Positions 52,072 to 63,944 are shown, counted from the stretch's first letter. The stretch is 64,000 nucleotides of DNA from Entomortierella parvispora (GCA_963573315.1 OY752143.1:1364001-1428000), one strand, 5' to 3'. Notes: generated from the letters alone by a model not told the origin. Program-made: numbers and translations.

Positions 52072-53848
52072 TCACCATTTCTCGCTCCAAACACCTCCCT
52101 CGATATCGTCTGTCCAGTTATCCTTCATCTTCTCCAGGAATGCGTCCTTCTCCACATATTTTTGAACGACCCACTCGCTCAGCTTCTCCTCATCCTTGGG
52201 CAAGTCCTCAATCTGGTATCTCCTGACGTGCACATGGAACTTGTACTCGGGGCTCAAGTCAGCAGTGTGGACACGAACCAAATCTGGGGGTACACCAAAG
52301 CCCTTGGTCTTGTGGTAGTAGGCAAAAGTAAAGTCTATAGCCACAGGAAAGAATGAGTATCTGCCGAGCAATTGGGTTGAAGGGTCGTCTTGATGATTCT
52401 GAGAACACTTACCATAAACACACTTGACGTGACTTCCACGGAACTTGTTCACACAAGCAATGAATCCCTTTGTCCTTGGCATCATCACATTCGACAAAAG
52501 TGGGAGTCCACGTCCAAGCATGAACTTTTGAGACGCGGCGAGCTTGCTAGGAGTGAGACGAGAGCCTTCCAAGAAACTAGCAACCCAGACTGGTGCCTGG
52601 ATGTCCAATATCCGTCCAAACATCTTGTTGATCTTGATCTGGTCCTGCTGCCAATTCCTATTGATGAAGAGCATACCCATGATCCACATCCCCCATCCAT
52701 AGAAAGGAATCTAGAGTTTACAAAAACAAGGAGCAAGGTCAGGCAAAAGATGGGGCAGATGGTTCGTGAGAAATAAAGTTGTTCAAGCCGTAAAAAGTGG
52801 ACCCAATGTAACGATATCCGGTTGTTAAAGAAACCACATGGATATCCTGGCTCGCATCTTACGTATTTCAGGGAGTCCTTGGCAAAGTACTACAAAGTTG
52901 AAGGCAAACAGGGACAGGATTGTTGTTAGAACTGACACATACGTATATGGCCCTCCGATCCTTGTTGCCCATCCAGCGAGCGAACGAGAAAAAAAAGGAA
53001 AAAAAGGACCGGTCCAATAGGCCTACCTTCATATAGTTGAGCATGCCTCTCCGAGCAGCAACCGAGTGGAACATGTAAAAGTCGACAAAGGATCGGTGGT
53101 TGCCGAAAACCAAGGCGCTCTCATTGTGGGGGATTTTGTCACCCGAGAAGGTGATCACGGCCTTGTGTCTCTTCTAAGTGTCATCGGCGCCATCCGAGTC
53201 GGGAGAAAAAAAAAAGAAAGAAAAAGGTCTGTTTAGGGCCTAGTCCTGTCCCATCCATTCCAGTCTATGTTTGTTTGCCGATGGTTGCACTGGTCCACAG
53301 ATTGGTCCTGCGGTCACGCAACCTAGCACACGGAGCCAAAGGTTTTTCCTCCACAAACTATTGTCCCATTGATATGCCGATTCTCTCTGTCCCTGTCCTG
53401 TTTCCTGAACGAGCTTTGGTGTGCACATACCTCCATGATCAGCTAGTAGATAATAAAGAGAGACGTATTTGTGCGTTAGTCAGCAATAACAAGGGTAGGG
53501 TATTGTGAACAGGACAAGTCCGGATGATACCAAGCTGCAGCAAAGAGTGAAGGGAAAGAAAGAAAGAAAGGAACGTACCTGCATAACCTTCCACATTGAA
53601 CCCGCCACGCGAGCATTCACTTCAAAGAAGAGACGCTTGGAGAATGGAACCAGGAGCAAGGAGAAGACCTGGACTACATTGAGCAATGAGCAGAAGCTGA
53701 GATGAAGCGGTGATTCATGTTAGCGGCCGACGGATCCAAGGAGGGAAGGGGAGCTGAAGAGCATTGCTGAGGTGGTGAGGTGCATATACCTGAAGAGGGC
53801 TGATCCGTAGAGGAGGGCCTTTGCAGGTCGGGTGACAGACTCGAGCAT
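52072..53848 (-). CDS. Lysophospholipid acyltransferase (LPAAT/AGPAT family)
   Basis: Seven exons: 53848-53790, 53696-53579, 53442-53431 (12 nt), 53173-53027, 52889-52863 (27 nt), 52710-52413 and 52334-52072, 307 residues. All junctions keep phase and rebuild a standard PlsC domain. An N-terminal hydrophobic anchor reads SFCSLLNVVQVFSLLLVPF. TFSGDKIPHNESALVFGNH leads to motif I, NHRSFVD, with catalytic His89 and Asp94. The Arg-containing block is GMLFINRNWQQDQ, and FLEGSRLTPSK is the FPEGTR-type motif III. GRGLPLLSNVMMPRTKGF is motif IV. The order matches the AGPAT3/4/5-like and fungal CST26-like branch, which acylates lysophosphatidic acid or lysophosphatidylinositol at the ER. The gene is head to head with phospholipase D, another phosphatidic-acid enzyme. 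Confidence 0.9.
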
Positions 53849-54173
53849 TGGGTGGATAAGAGTGGTCCAGACGAGAGGGAAGAGGGAGAAGAGAAAGAAG
53901 AGAAAAAAAAGAATGAATGGATGAATGAATGGGATGGATGGGTAGGAGTGGGACCCTGTTTGTCGTCCGACGTTCGGCTCGCGGAGAGACAGAGAGAGAG
54001 AGACAAAAGAAGAAGGGAGACAGGGCGAGAAAGGGTCTGTTCGACTGTTAAGGGGTCGCATGCTAGTCTTGTGCCATGTGTCTGTTCCTTTTGGTGTGGA
54101 TGCATGCATGCATGAATGTATCGTATGTGCACACATTATCCCACCCCAACGGTCGTTGTTTCCCTTTCTTTCG

Positions 54174-54211
<38 letters not shown>

Positions 54212-54939
54212 AGAGAGAGAGAGAAGGAGCAGAGCTGCCAGTTGCCAGCTGTGCTCGTGCACTCGGCTGTGTGGAGCAATGGCTTTCGGCTACGTATCTG
54301 TTCATCGACCCCCACCTCGCTCCTCCTACATGTGAACTACACAGCTCTAACCTGACTTTTGTGTCTCTGCTTGTGCCCTGTGCGTTGCCCTCGAGAAGAG
54401 CGAGCCTTGGCCGTTTTCTTTTCTTTCTTTTGCTCTCTTCCTTCTTCGTCCTTCTTCCTCCCCGTCTTTTTTCTTTGATCCCGCTCGTTTCTGTATCGCG
54501 TTGCTCTCTCTCCCTTTCCACATTCCTCATTCTGTTCCAAAGAGTCGGTCCATTCCCTCTCTCTGTCTGGTCCTGTCCTGGCATTCATTCATTCATTCAT
54601 TTCATTCATTCCACCCTTTTTTATTTCTATTTTTTTATTTTTTTTATCTTCTTCCTCTTGTTGTTATTCCCGTCCACCTCGTTCACTTGGTTCACAGCTC
54701 ATCTGCATCTGCATCCTCATCCGTCTTCCATCCCCTTGGCCTGGTCCATACTAGCAAACATTTTTTTCTCAACGGGCAAAGAACAGCAGCTTACACACAT
54801 ACACACAACACACAGTTCAGATAGGGTTTCTTCCGTGTCACCTTCCACCTCCATCCCCACGGACACAACCGCGTCCGTGTGTCCGTGCCTTCCTCGCCCT
54901 TTCCTTCTCTTCTCTTCCTTTCCCTAGACAACACCATCC
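53849..54939. other. Divergent promoter region, acyltransferase / PLD
   Basis: About 1.1 kb between divergent start codons. It contains a GT microsatellite (about 54175-54208), CATT repeats (54582-54610), a CT-rich leader for PLD on the right, and a purine-rich plus strand at 53880-54030 (CT-rich leader for the acyltransferase). No gene is supported. Confidence 0.6.
54175..54208. repeat. (GT)n microsatellite
   Basis: A pure GT run of about 17 units in the shared upstream region, potentially Z-DNA-forming. Confidence 0.85.
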
Positions 54940-55255
54940 ATGGAGCCACCTCCCCCTCAAGGCGATCACCTCGCCCCTGTCAATCTGGCCAGTCTAGCTC
55001 CCACAGAGTCCCGGCAGCAGACCCAGTACGCCTTTTCGCGCAAGCTTGGTCACATCCACGACGACCACCCGCAACCCTACGGTGTCACCAACGAAAAGAT
55101 GGGTGAGCTCGAGGAGCTCAAGCATCCAGTTCAGCAACCACTTTTACAGCCTCGGTCGCAACCACAAGCCCAATACAAGACTGAAGATGACTCTTTTGCA
55201 CAGCTCAATCCTCCTCAGAACGAGCCGCATCTACAACAACAACAACAACAACAGC

Positions 55256-55323
<68 letters not shown>

Positions 55324-55428
55324 CAGCAGCCTCAGCAAGAGCCAGCGTCTGCATCTGGAAAGTCAAAGTTGGCTTCACTCGTCGATCGAGTGCGACTTGC
55401 ACAAAGGCAGGAGCAACAGGAGGGGCAA

Positions 55429-55459
<31 letters not shown>

Positions 55460-58400
55460 CGCCTCAGATACTGCTCACGGACGACCAGTCGACAAAAGAG
55501 GCCCATCACCACCGTCATCATCTCGGACTTGGCCTCATCTCCTCCCGACACTCGAGCGATACAGGGAGAGGTAAGAAGGCTGCCCGGTGTCTGTCTTCAG
55601 AGAGAAAGGCGGCGAGCCATGCCCAACTGTTAACACAACAATCACGCTCTCTCGCACATCATCTCGAACAAATCCAATGATTGATCCATCGCGCCTTGAA
55701 ATTCCAATCTACTGAAAATAGACCACAGCGACGATGACCGCCCAAGCGGCTCGAGGCACCTATCCGCCATAGTCCATAACGTCATTGAGAACCCAGAGGG
55801 GCATCGCCGCCGTAGCAACTCTGCTCAAAGGTCAGGACCCGCCGCTCACTTCCCAAAGATCTTTTCCAAGGAGGGAGTTCGAAACGCACTGTTCCTGAAC
55901 AGTGCTGCCACGGCTTTTACAAAGTCGACGCGATCCAAGAACATGGAAGTAGCAGAGGTGCCTGTCTCCTACCTAGCCGTATCAGGTTCTGTCATCCCTG
56001 CCCTTTGGATGAGAAGAGATGACAAAGGTCGTCGACCTGTAAGTATTGAAGTATTGTCCAAATTTCCTTTCTGCCGTGGATATGACTTTCAGTTTGGCTC
56101 CTTGCCTCTTGCCGTCTTGTCGAAACATTCAAGTTTTTTATTTGGATGGGAGTCCGAAAGCGGCAATGGTAGACTACAGAGGGTTAGGCGGTCAGTTGGA
56201 CATTATCGCGTGAGAAGCAGGCAGGCACTAGACTGAAATAGCGCAAAGGCAAACCGTGTTGAGAGAGAGCAATTAAGGCTAACGACATTCGTTTTGACTT
56301 TGACGAATACCCGGCGTTACCAACAATTAGCCCCCCGTGTTCTTTCAAATGCTCAAGGTAAATTACGAAAATGGCTGTTTCCTTCATCCTTGCCCTGAAC
56401 TTCTGTATTTTGTTCCTGTTGTTCATTGCTCTTTCATTCTTTTTTCTCTCCCCTGACCTGGCTTTTGTGTCTCCACTTTTAGTTCGCCATTACAGACTCC
56501 GAGATTGACGTGGGCGTGAGCAAGCAGATCGTTTTTCGGATTGAATTGCAATACGGAGACGTAAAGTGGGTCATCCATAGGACCGTCTATGAGTTTTACA
56601 AGCTGCACTTGATCCTGTCTGCCAAACGCTTCGGCAATCTCCCGAAATTTCCGAGTCAGGTACGTCCTCTTGCTTTGTTGCAAGTGCTCACAGATCAATG
56701 TCCAGAGGATATCAGGGCGCGTATGCACTCAGCTGACTGTTGTCTGTTCCAATATCTAGGCAGCCTATGCTTTCTCAATGGCCAAAGCCAGTTTGGGCAG
56801 GAGGAGTGAGGGCAGAGTGAATCACCTTCGCCGAACCAACCTCGCAAGACGACAGGCTCTGCAAGCTTACATGGTTGAAGTCCTTCAACAGTTAAACTGG
56901 ACGGTCGCTTATGATCTATACGAGTTTCTGGAAATTTCGGCTCTGTCTTTGACCAGGGATATGGGCTGGAAAGGCAAAGAGGCTTATGTGGAAACCAAGG
57001 TCACGGATATGGAGGACTGTCTTTGTAGCTTAAATCGATTTTCGCGCTACGATAAGAGCTGGGCCATCTTACGGGATTCTTACATGGCGTTTATCCCGTC
57101 CGTTGGTTCGGATGACCCCACAGACGTGTTTTTGTTTGATCATAATTTTTATGTCGAGCACAAAGAGCATGCTCTAGGTTTGAACATGCATCATATCCAG
57201 CTCGGAGATCTACACCGCAAGATTGAGATTAAAGGAGAACATAACCGAGAGATGCTGGAATGGATGGACAACTTTACAAGGATGCAGCATTCCAGTCCAT
57301 GGGTCAAATCCCATCGATTCGGAAGTTTTGCACCTGAGAGAAGTGATGCTAAAGTTAGGTACTACGTCGACGGCAAGGATTACTTTCACGCGGTGTCGGA
57401 TGCCATTCTTGCGGCCAAATCCGAGATATACATTTGCGACTGGTGGCTTTCACCAGAACTGGTAAGGAATTGGAAAGGGACATAGCTAGGCAAGCACCAT
57501 GAAAAGATGCAATTCACTCACCTGTAAGCTTTTATTTCTTTTCTGTTTGTTGTAGTACCTGAGACGCCCTCCAGAGAAGAACGAGGAGTTTAGACTGGAT
57601 CGACTTTTGAAAAAGAAGGCCATGCAAGGAGTCATGATTCATATTGTCGTGTACAAGGAAGTCTCCTTGGCCCTTACCTTGGACTCTGCTCATACCAAGA
57701 CTTGGCTTCAAAAGCTTCACCCCAATATCCAAGGTAATGAAGGTTACTCCAAGAGTATACCTGGAATTTTTGAACCCTTTTCTTGATTCAAAAAATCTGA
57801 CCAACAATCTTCTGGATTAACTCATAGTCCAGCGACATCCCGATCATCTCAAAGTGAGTGGTACCCAGTTTTGGGCTCACCACGAGGTATGACACTCTTT
57901 TTCGAGACAGACCCGGAAACCATCACGTAAAATCTCATCTCATATATCTCTTTTTTTTTGAACTTTTTAAGAAAATATGCGTCATCGACTGTCGACTGGC
58001 TTTCATTGGAGGTCTTGATATGTGCTTTGGCCGGTACGATAGTCGGACTCATCAATTGGCTGATTACCACCCATCTGGAAATGGTACAATCTGGCCTGGT
58101 CAAGACTACTCCAACCCCCGCATCAAGGATTTCGTAAATGGTAAGCAAAGAAACATAGTATGGTATAAATGGTGGGGCGTGAGCTAATGATGTGCTCTTC
58201 TCTGCAACTTTAGTCAAGGACTACAACAGTGATCTTATTGAGAAGAAATTGTTGGCTCGTATGCCCTGGCATGACGTTTCTGTTGGTGTGGCCGGTCAAC
58301 CTGCTCGTGACATTGCTCGTCATTTCGTCCAACGCTGGAATTTCGTGAAGCGTGAGAAGGGCATGAAGAAGACTGGTATGAAATTCTTGACCCCCAAGGG

Positions 58401-61104
58401 CGAGTTTGTCAGCACTCGCAATGAATCTGGATGGACAGGCTCACAAAAAGTCCAAATCTTGCGGAGCAGCACCATTTGGTCTCAGGGTGTGGATATGGAA
58501 CGGTCGATCCAAGATGCGTATCTGTCTAGCATCACCGATGCAAAGCATTTCATCTATATTGAAAACCAGTTCTTTGGTAAGTCATGAAAAGGCTCCCCTC
58601 CCCTTTTTTTTTCTCTCAAAGACGATCGACTAACCTTGGATATTTTCTCAATGGTCATAGTCACCTTGGCAACTGAAAACGGAAACTCGGATATCAAGAA
58701 CAAGATTGGGATCGCCCTTGTTGACCGAATCTTGCGGGCTCACCAGGAAGGACAAAAGTTCCGTGTCATTGTCGTAATGCCCTTGATGCCTGCCTTTGAA
58801 GCCGATATCATGTCCAGCGAGGCTGGAACGCTTCGAAAGGTGATGCATTTCCAGTATGTTTCAATCTGTCGCGGAGGAAACTCTGTGCTCGAGAGACTGG
58901 TCGCCAATGGCATCGACCCGGACCAATACATTGGCTTCTTTGGTCTCCGCAGTTTCGACAGAATCAAACATGGAAAATTCGATGCGATTGTGGAGGCTGT
59001 CAAGGAAGAAGAGAGACGAAACGCCGACAGGCGCAACGCCACCAACATTAGCGGCGAAGGCGACGACGGTGGCAGAGGCACCAGTAGTCCTGGTGATGCA
59101 GCCGAGGACCGACCCTCGGCGTCCAAATCTAAGCTGGAGGGCAGAAGCACCAACGATGTCGAGGCAGTGGAGGGTGTTTCCCGAGGACGGTCGTTGGCTT
59201 CCAAGTTTTTGTTGGATCCTATCCCAACGGACGGAGAGGCTGAAAGGATAAAGGATATTGCGGATAGGCGCCGAGCCCTCGATGTGCTTCGGACCTGGGA
59301 TGAAAGTATTACCAAGAAGGCCATGAACCCTGCTATGAGGGAGCACGGCTACATCCCTGCGGCTACTGAGCACTCTCTTTCAGAGAAAGAGTTGAATGAT
59401 GAAATCCAGCAGGACACGACGGAGGCCGAGATCGAATCTGGTCATAATGCAAAACGCTCTGGAGGAGATTCACCTCAGCTGTTGGATGATTTGGGCACTA
59501 TGGTCCGGAGGGGGATTGAAATGGTGAAAGGCAACAAAGAAGGCGGAGACCTTGAGCCCAAGCATCACAAATTTACTCGCGGACCTCATCTTGATCGCCT
59601 CCGCCACCATTACCGTTACCATCACGACTCTGATGTTGACTCTGTACAGGCCGAACCAACGGTCGACAGCAAAGACGTTGTAGGAGGCGGAGGTGGGTTG
59701 CTGGGTGGAGGGTTTACCACCCGTCGTGCAAGTCTTGAGGAAGAAAGGCGATCGATCAAAGAGGATGCCGAGGCTATCATTGAGCCCGTCCCACAGAGGA
59801 CAGGCAGCAGCGCCGATGACTCTGGAACTGCCGACACTTCCAAGTTCCCTAAGGCGGGTCCTGTTCAGCCAGTGGAGATTAAGAGACCAGTTGTGGACGA
59901 TGAGGTGGAAGACTTTGTGACAGAGCAGCTCTACATTCACAGCAAACTCATGATTGTGGACGATCGCATCATCATCTGTGGTTCAGGTAAAGGTCTTAGT
60001 TCCTGGTCGATAAGCGTCATTGTGCCGTGAATCATATTCTAATATTTTTGTCGTTTTTCCATTTTTATTTTATTTTTTTTAGCCAACATCAACGATCGTT
60101 CCCAGGTCGGTTTCCGCGATTCTGAAATTGCCATTATTATCGAAGACACTGAAATGGTGGATACCAGGATGAACGGACAGCCTTACCAGGCCGGCAAGCT
60201 GGCCTACACCCTTCGCGCGGACTTGTTCAAGGAACATTTGGGCCTGCTTCCCCATGTTGAGCACGATGTTGTGACCAAGGCAAGCGTTCTGCCCGTGGAC
60301 TTGGATGCGCCTCATTTAGACCCGGAGGCCGCTCGCCAAGAGTTGATTCAAAAGTCTTTGCTCAAATGGCAACAAGTTCAACAGCAGCAACAACAACAAA
60401 GAGAGCAACAAAGGATGCAAGGTATTTCGGAAGAAATCCAGCCAGCCCCCCAAGAAGGTAACCAGACGCCTTGTAACCATGAGAAAACCAAGAAACAAAA
60501 CGCCCATTACGTAAACTCTCATGGCCACGTTGAAGTGTACCAACCGGATGAAGAAGAAACGCAGGCGTACCAGCAATGGCAACAATCGGCGGCTATTTCC
60601 TCTGCCTCTTCGATGACTCAAATCGGATCAGACTCTGTCTCTCAATCGCACACTCATCATCAACACCATCACGAGGCCAAGAAGGCGACGGCAGAGGATC
60701 CCAGTCGGGCGGATGAGATTGTGATGGATCCGTTGCATGACGATTTTTACGAGGGTTGGTGGAAACGCGTTGCGGCTACGAACACGGCCATCTTTAGAGA
60801 AGTGTTCCGGTGTGTGCCTGATAACTCTGTCGAGACCTGGGATGACTACCGAGCGTTTGTGCCAAACCCCAAGAAGGTGCTCACGGGTCACGTGGCCATG
60901 CGAGTGCGAATCCAGACCGTAGGACCGGATGGAGAGGTGATAGGGGTACAGGAGGATCAACCGGCGACAGTCGAGATGGTCACAGAGAGATTGCAAAAAG
61001 TCACGGGTCATTTGGTCGAGTTCCCGACTAGGTTTTTGATGAAGGAGAACCTTTTGGGTTCGGCTGTCCAGGATGCAGTGATGCCCATGGAGATTTTTAC
61101 TTAG
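54940..61104 (+). CDS. PLD1: Phospholipase D1 (PX-PH-PLD, SPO14-like)
   Basis: Eleven exons: 54940-55570, 55722-56038, 56331-56357 (27 nt), 56483-56659, 56760-57461, 57556-57733, 57828-57886, 57972-58140, 58214-58576, 58661-59986 and 60083-61104; 1,656 residues. After a Gln-rich N-terminus, a PX domain starts near residue 326 (FAITDSEIDVGVSKQIVFRI, HRTVYEFYKLHLIL). A PH domain follows (YDKSWAILRDSYMAFIPSVG). Catalytic motif one is HHEKICVIDCRLAFIGGLD (His696, Lys698, Asp703). Motif two is HSKLMIVDDRIIICGSANI (His1301, Lys1303, Asp1308). The enzyme hydrolyses phosphatidylcholine to phosphatidic acid and choline on PI(4,5)P2-containing membranes, in vesicle traffic and sporulation. About 290 residues of disordered insert (about 1000-1290) precede motif two, and a second Gln/His-rich insert follows it. 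Phases are continuous at all ten introns. Confidence 0.95.
55234..55329 (+). repeat. (CAA/CAG)32 polyglutamine tract
   Basis: Thirty-two Gln codons, mainly CAA with CAG interspersed, in the first exon of PLD. Confidence 0.9.
55426..55458 (+). repeat. (CAA/CAG)11 polyglutamine tract
   Basis: A second Gln run of eleven codons in the same exon, 97 nt after the first. Confidence 0.9.
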
Positions 61105-61917
61105 TTTTCTCTTTCAAAATATAGTTGGCAGGTTATACGTTTGCGCATCCCACATTCGCAAGGTGTTACCCCCAGTTTCCGGATGCAATCCTGCGGTTGC
61201 AGGACGAATACGTCAAGTCTACCTTGACATAGCCCTTATTAGGATTATGGACATATCGCGGACAGCAACGCGGTGTCCACAAAATAGGGCGTCAGTGAGA
61301 AGAGGGAATTTATAAAATGCATATGGATGGACATGAAAAGAAGAATGCAAATCAGCAGAAAAACACCCTCCCGTTCACTTTGCCTTGCTTAAAGCACCTT
61401 TTTTTTCTCACTTTGTTTTGCCACCAACAGTTGCCTCAAATGGCAGTCCTGAGGGACCAAAACAACACGCGTCAGTGACGCGACCATTCAGGCCAGGACG
61501 CATGTGCAGTCGGGAAGAAACCAATCAAAGACGAAATATCGAACTCTTGCCATGTCTCTCTTAACTTGCTACGCCAAAACCATTACATTGTAAAGAACTA
61601 CATCTTCAACGATGCTCAGCTCGCCAAATGAGCAATGGCTCACCCAGCTGGGATATTTGAACAACCAGAGTGAACAACTCTTAGTTTTTTTATCACTGCA
61701 TCGAGGCCATTAACAGATGATTAACTTGGGATCTCGTGCAAGTAGTGTCAGAGGCAAGGGCCGACAACAATCCCCCCCTCCCAATTCCTGCCTGACAGCC
61801 CAACTTACGAAAATAGAGGATAATTCCATTGCACATTTATTTGTCATTGCTCGTGAAGAAGAGAGGCAGGGAAGAGAAGGAGAAAGAAGGGAAAGGGAAA
61901 AGAGGCAAAAAGTTGAC
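61105..61917. other. Convergent intergenic region
   Basis: About 810 nt between the PLD stop and the stop of the papain-fold gene. No supported gene; the plus-strand frame at 61717-62301 is the antisense of that gene plus flank. Confidence 0.5.
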
Positions 61918-62699
61918 CTAGGGGAAGTCAGATCTAGATCTAGAGCCAAGACTTTGAAACAAAGAAGCGAAGCGTCTCTCGAGAGGGACCTCATCGTACC
62001 TCGGTACCTCATCAAGAAGTCTCCTAAGGTGAGGGGTGTAACTGTGAAAGCTTGCATGAAGGTTCATCAAGAACTCAATGACAAAGTGTTGACAGTTTCG
62101 TCTCAGAATGTCATACTTTGTCCACTCATACAAGCTGTACAACAAGTCTTGGTACAGCTCACGCGGACAGAGCGTGAGTTTTCCCAAAAGATAGCGTTTG
62201 CCCGCGTCGTGTTCAGTGAATTGTTGGACCCGAAGCTGACCCTGTCGACTGAACATACCGTGTTGTTCCAGAAACTCGACCGTAATTTGGTCTTCGCCTA
62301 GGACGATCAACAACTTCCAGTGCTTGAAGTTGCGAAGGCCATCCCCGTCACCTTTGCCGGGGAACCATTTGAAGTCGGTGAGTCGTTCGTAGATGATGTA
62401 GAGCTCGCCTTTTATCGGACCTGGTGCGACCTCATAGAGTTCGAGCAAGCGGGCGATTAGAGCAGCCTCCTGGCGAGCTCGTCTAGGCCTCACTCTCGCC
62501 AAGTGCTCTGCACTGTGAGCTGTAGGGAGCAGCAAATAAATGGAGGTTGACGAAATAAAAACGTTCTCTCGTGAGACTCTGGCCAGGATATAGTCTTTTT
62601 ACTTCAGCGACCTTTTCTTGATCCCAGTTGCCCGCTCTTCCGTACAGGAAAGTCAATGCTGTCAGGAATAAGATACTTACGTTCAGGCAACGATCGCAT
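61918..62699 (-). CDS. Papain-fold (LRAT/PPPDE-like) putative hydrolase
   Basis: Two exons: 62699-62681 (19 nt) and 62519-61918, 206 residues, starting MRSLPEPHSAEHLARVR. The body has a His in FKHWKLLIVLGEDQITVEF and, about 78 residues later, a Cys in DILRRNCQHFVIEFL. A His-Trp strand followed at this distance by an NCxHFV helix is the signature of the permuted NlpC/P60 superfamily (LRAT, H-REV107 and PPPDE families), where the Cys is the nucleophile. Acyltransferase, phospholipase or deubiquitinase-like activity are all possible; the sequence does not decide. No membrane anchor is seen at either end. Position next to PLD is suggestive of a lipid role but is not evidence. Confidence 0.62.
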
Positions 62700-63278
62700 C
62701 GCGAAGGATGTCAGGGGGGGGGGGGGGGGCAGTGAGTCGAATTGGCAATGGCGGGGGTGAGTGATGTTCGATGGTCGATGGAAAGTACTAGGAATGCGAG
62801 CGGTAAAGGAGGAGACAAGAGGAAGCGGTGAGTCGGGGGTTTTTTATATTGGTTAACCGACCAGCATTGCCATCGGTCCCGTGGACCATGTTGGCACATC
62901 CTCCAACTGTCCAATGTTATATTGCATATTGACAATGCACCCTCTCAATACACCCATTCAGGCGCGCCTCCATTTTGGACATCTACGCCCTTTCGCATAG
63001 GCGAATGGCAAAGGAACTTTAAAAAAGCAGCGGGGACACGCAATCACACACATCTCTCTTTCTCTCTTCCCCTTCTTGTTTCACTGTCCTGCCCTCACCC
63101 CCAACTGTTCGTTGGCCGACCGCTGTAGTCCAGTACCCCTGCTATTCCACCATTGGCCATCTTATCCACTACGCAATCAAGAACGCCAAGCCGTTTAATC
63201 TTGTCTTCCCTAATCCATTGGTTGTCAGTGTCTCCTCTTTTTTGGAACTTCATTTGCTTCCAGCTATTCGTCTGCTTC
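62700..63278. other. Divergent intergenic region with G16 run
   Basis: About 580 nt containing a run of sixteen G at 62714-62729, just upstream of the papain-fold gene's start codon, and a CT-rich stretch (63050-63090) ahead of the zinc-ribbon gene. No gene is seen. Confidence 0.55.
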
Positions 63279-63512
63279 ATGGGATCCACGTTATCCTCCC
63301 AGTCCAAGGGGGACCTTGATGCGAATTTCTCGCCTGGCTCGCTGAGTCTCCGAGTCCGAGGGCTGGACGTGAAACTCAGGGTTGAAAACAACACCCAGCT
63401 CTGCCCAGGCTGCGAAAAGGTCGGAACGATAACCTGGGAGGACGTTGAGGGTGGCGAAAAGTTGAAGTTTAAGTGCCTGAACTGCGACTGTTCGTACTGT
63501 CTCGCCAAATAA
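63279..63512 (+). CDS. Small putative N-myristoylated zinc-ribbon protein
   Basis: A 77-residue frame from ATG 63279. The N-terminus MGSTLSSQSK fits an N-myristoylation site (Gly2, Ser at position 6). The C-terminal half carries six cysteines: CPGC (42, 45) and CLNCDCSYC (66, 69, 71, 74), arranged like a zinc ribbon. Between them is a short acidic beta-like segment. I do not recognise the family. The frame is open upstream without ATG to 63153, so an additional 5' exon is possible; the CTTCCAG at 63256-63262 could be an acceptor. Position and composition suggest a real small gene, but evidence is limited to the motifs. Confidence 0.5.
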   Translation: MGSTLSSQSKGDLDANFSPGSLSLRVRGLDVKLRVENNTQLCPGCEKVGTITWEDVEGGEKLKFKCLNCDCSYCLAK

Positions 63513-63944
63513 AAAAAAGCGATCATGTGGCGCGACCGCTCTGTTTTTTTGCATTGAAGACCTTTTTTTTTTTAGCAAAAAAACAAAAAAAAAAGATGCA
63601 TGCTGTGTCGAAAGGCTGACGGGTCTCCTTCCAAACCTTGTGCACATATTTGGGTCTGGGACCTAGCGCACACAGGAAAGAGACGCGTTTGGCGCGGTTG
63701 GGGAAGCCATGACGAGACGATGACTCTGAAAGAGGGTGTGACATCCTAATGACGGCGACCCCGGCTTCTCGGCGTCGTCTATTCGACAAAAATTTGTAAA
63801 AGCCATCAAGGATATTTCCATGACTGACCACCGAAAAGCACCCCTCTCCCTCAATCCAAAGACACAGACACCTGTCCTCACCAACATAAACTCACCAACA
63901 CACAATCACACAAACACACAAACAAACACACACGCAAAAACACA
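63513..63944. other. Intergenic region
   Basis: About 430 nt with A/T runs near 63513-63600 and an ACACAAAC-rich stretch immediately before the last ATG, a typical fungal A/C-rich leader. No gene is supported on either strand. Confidence 0.5.
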
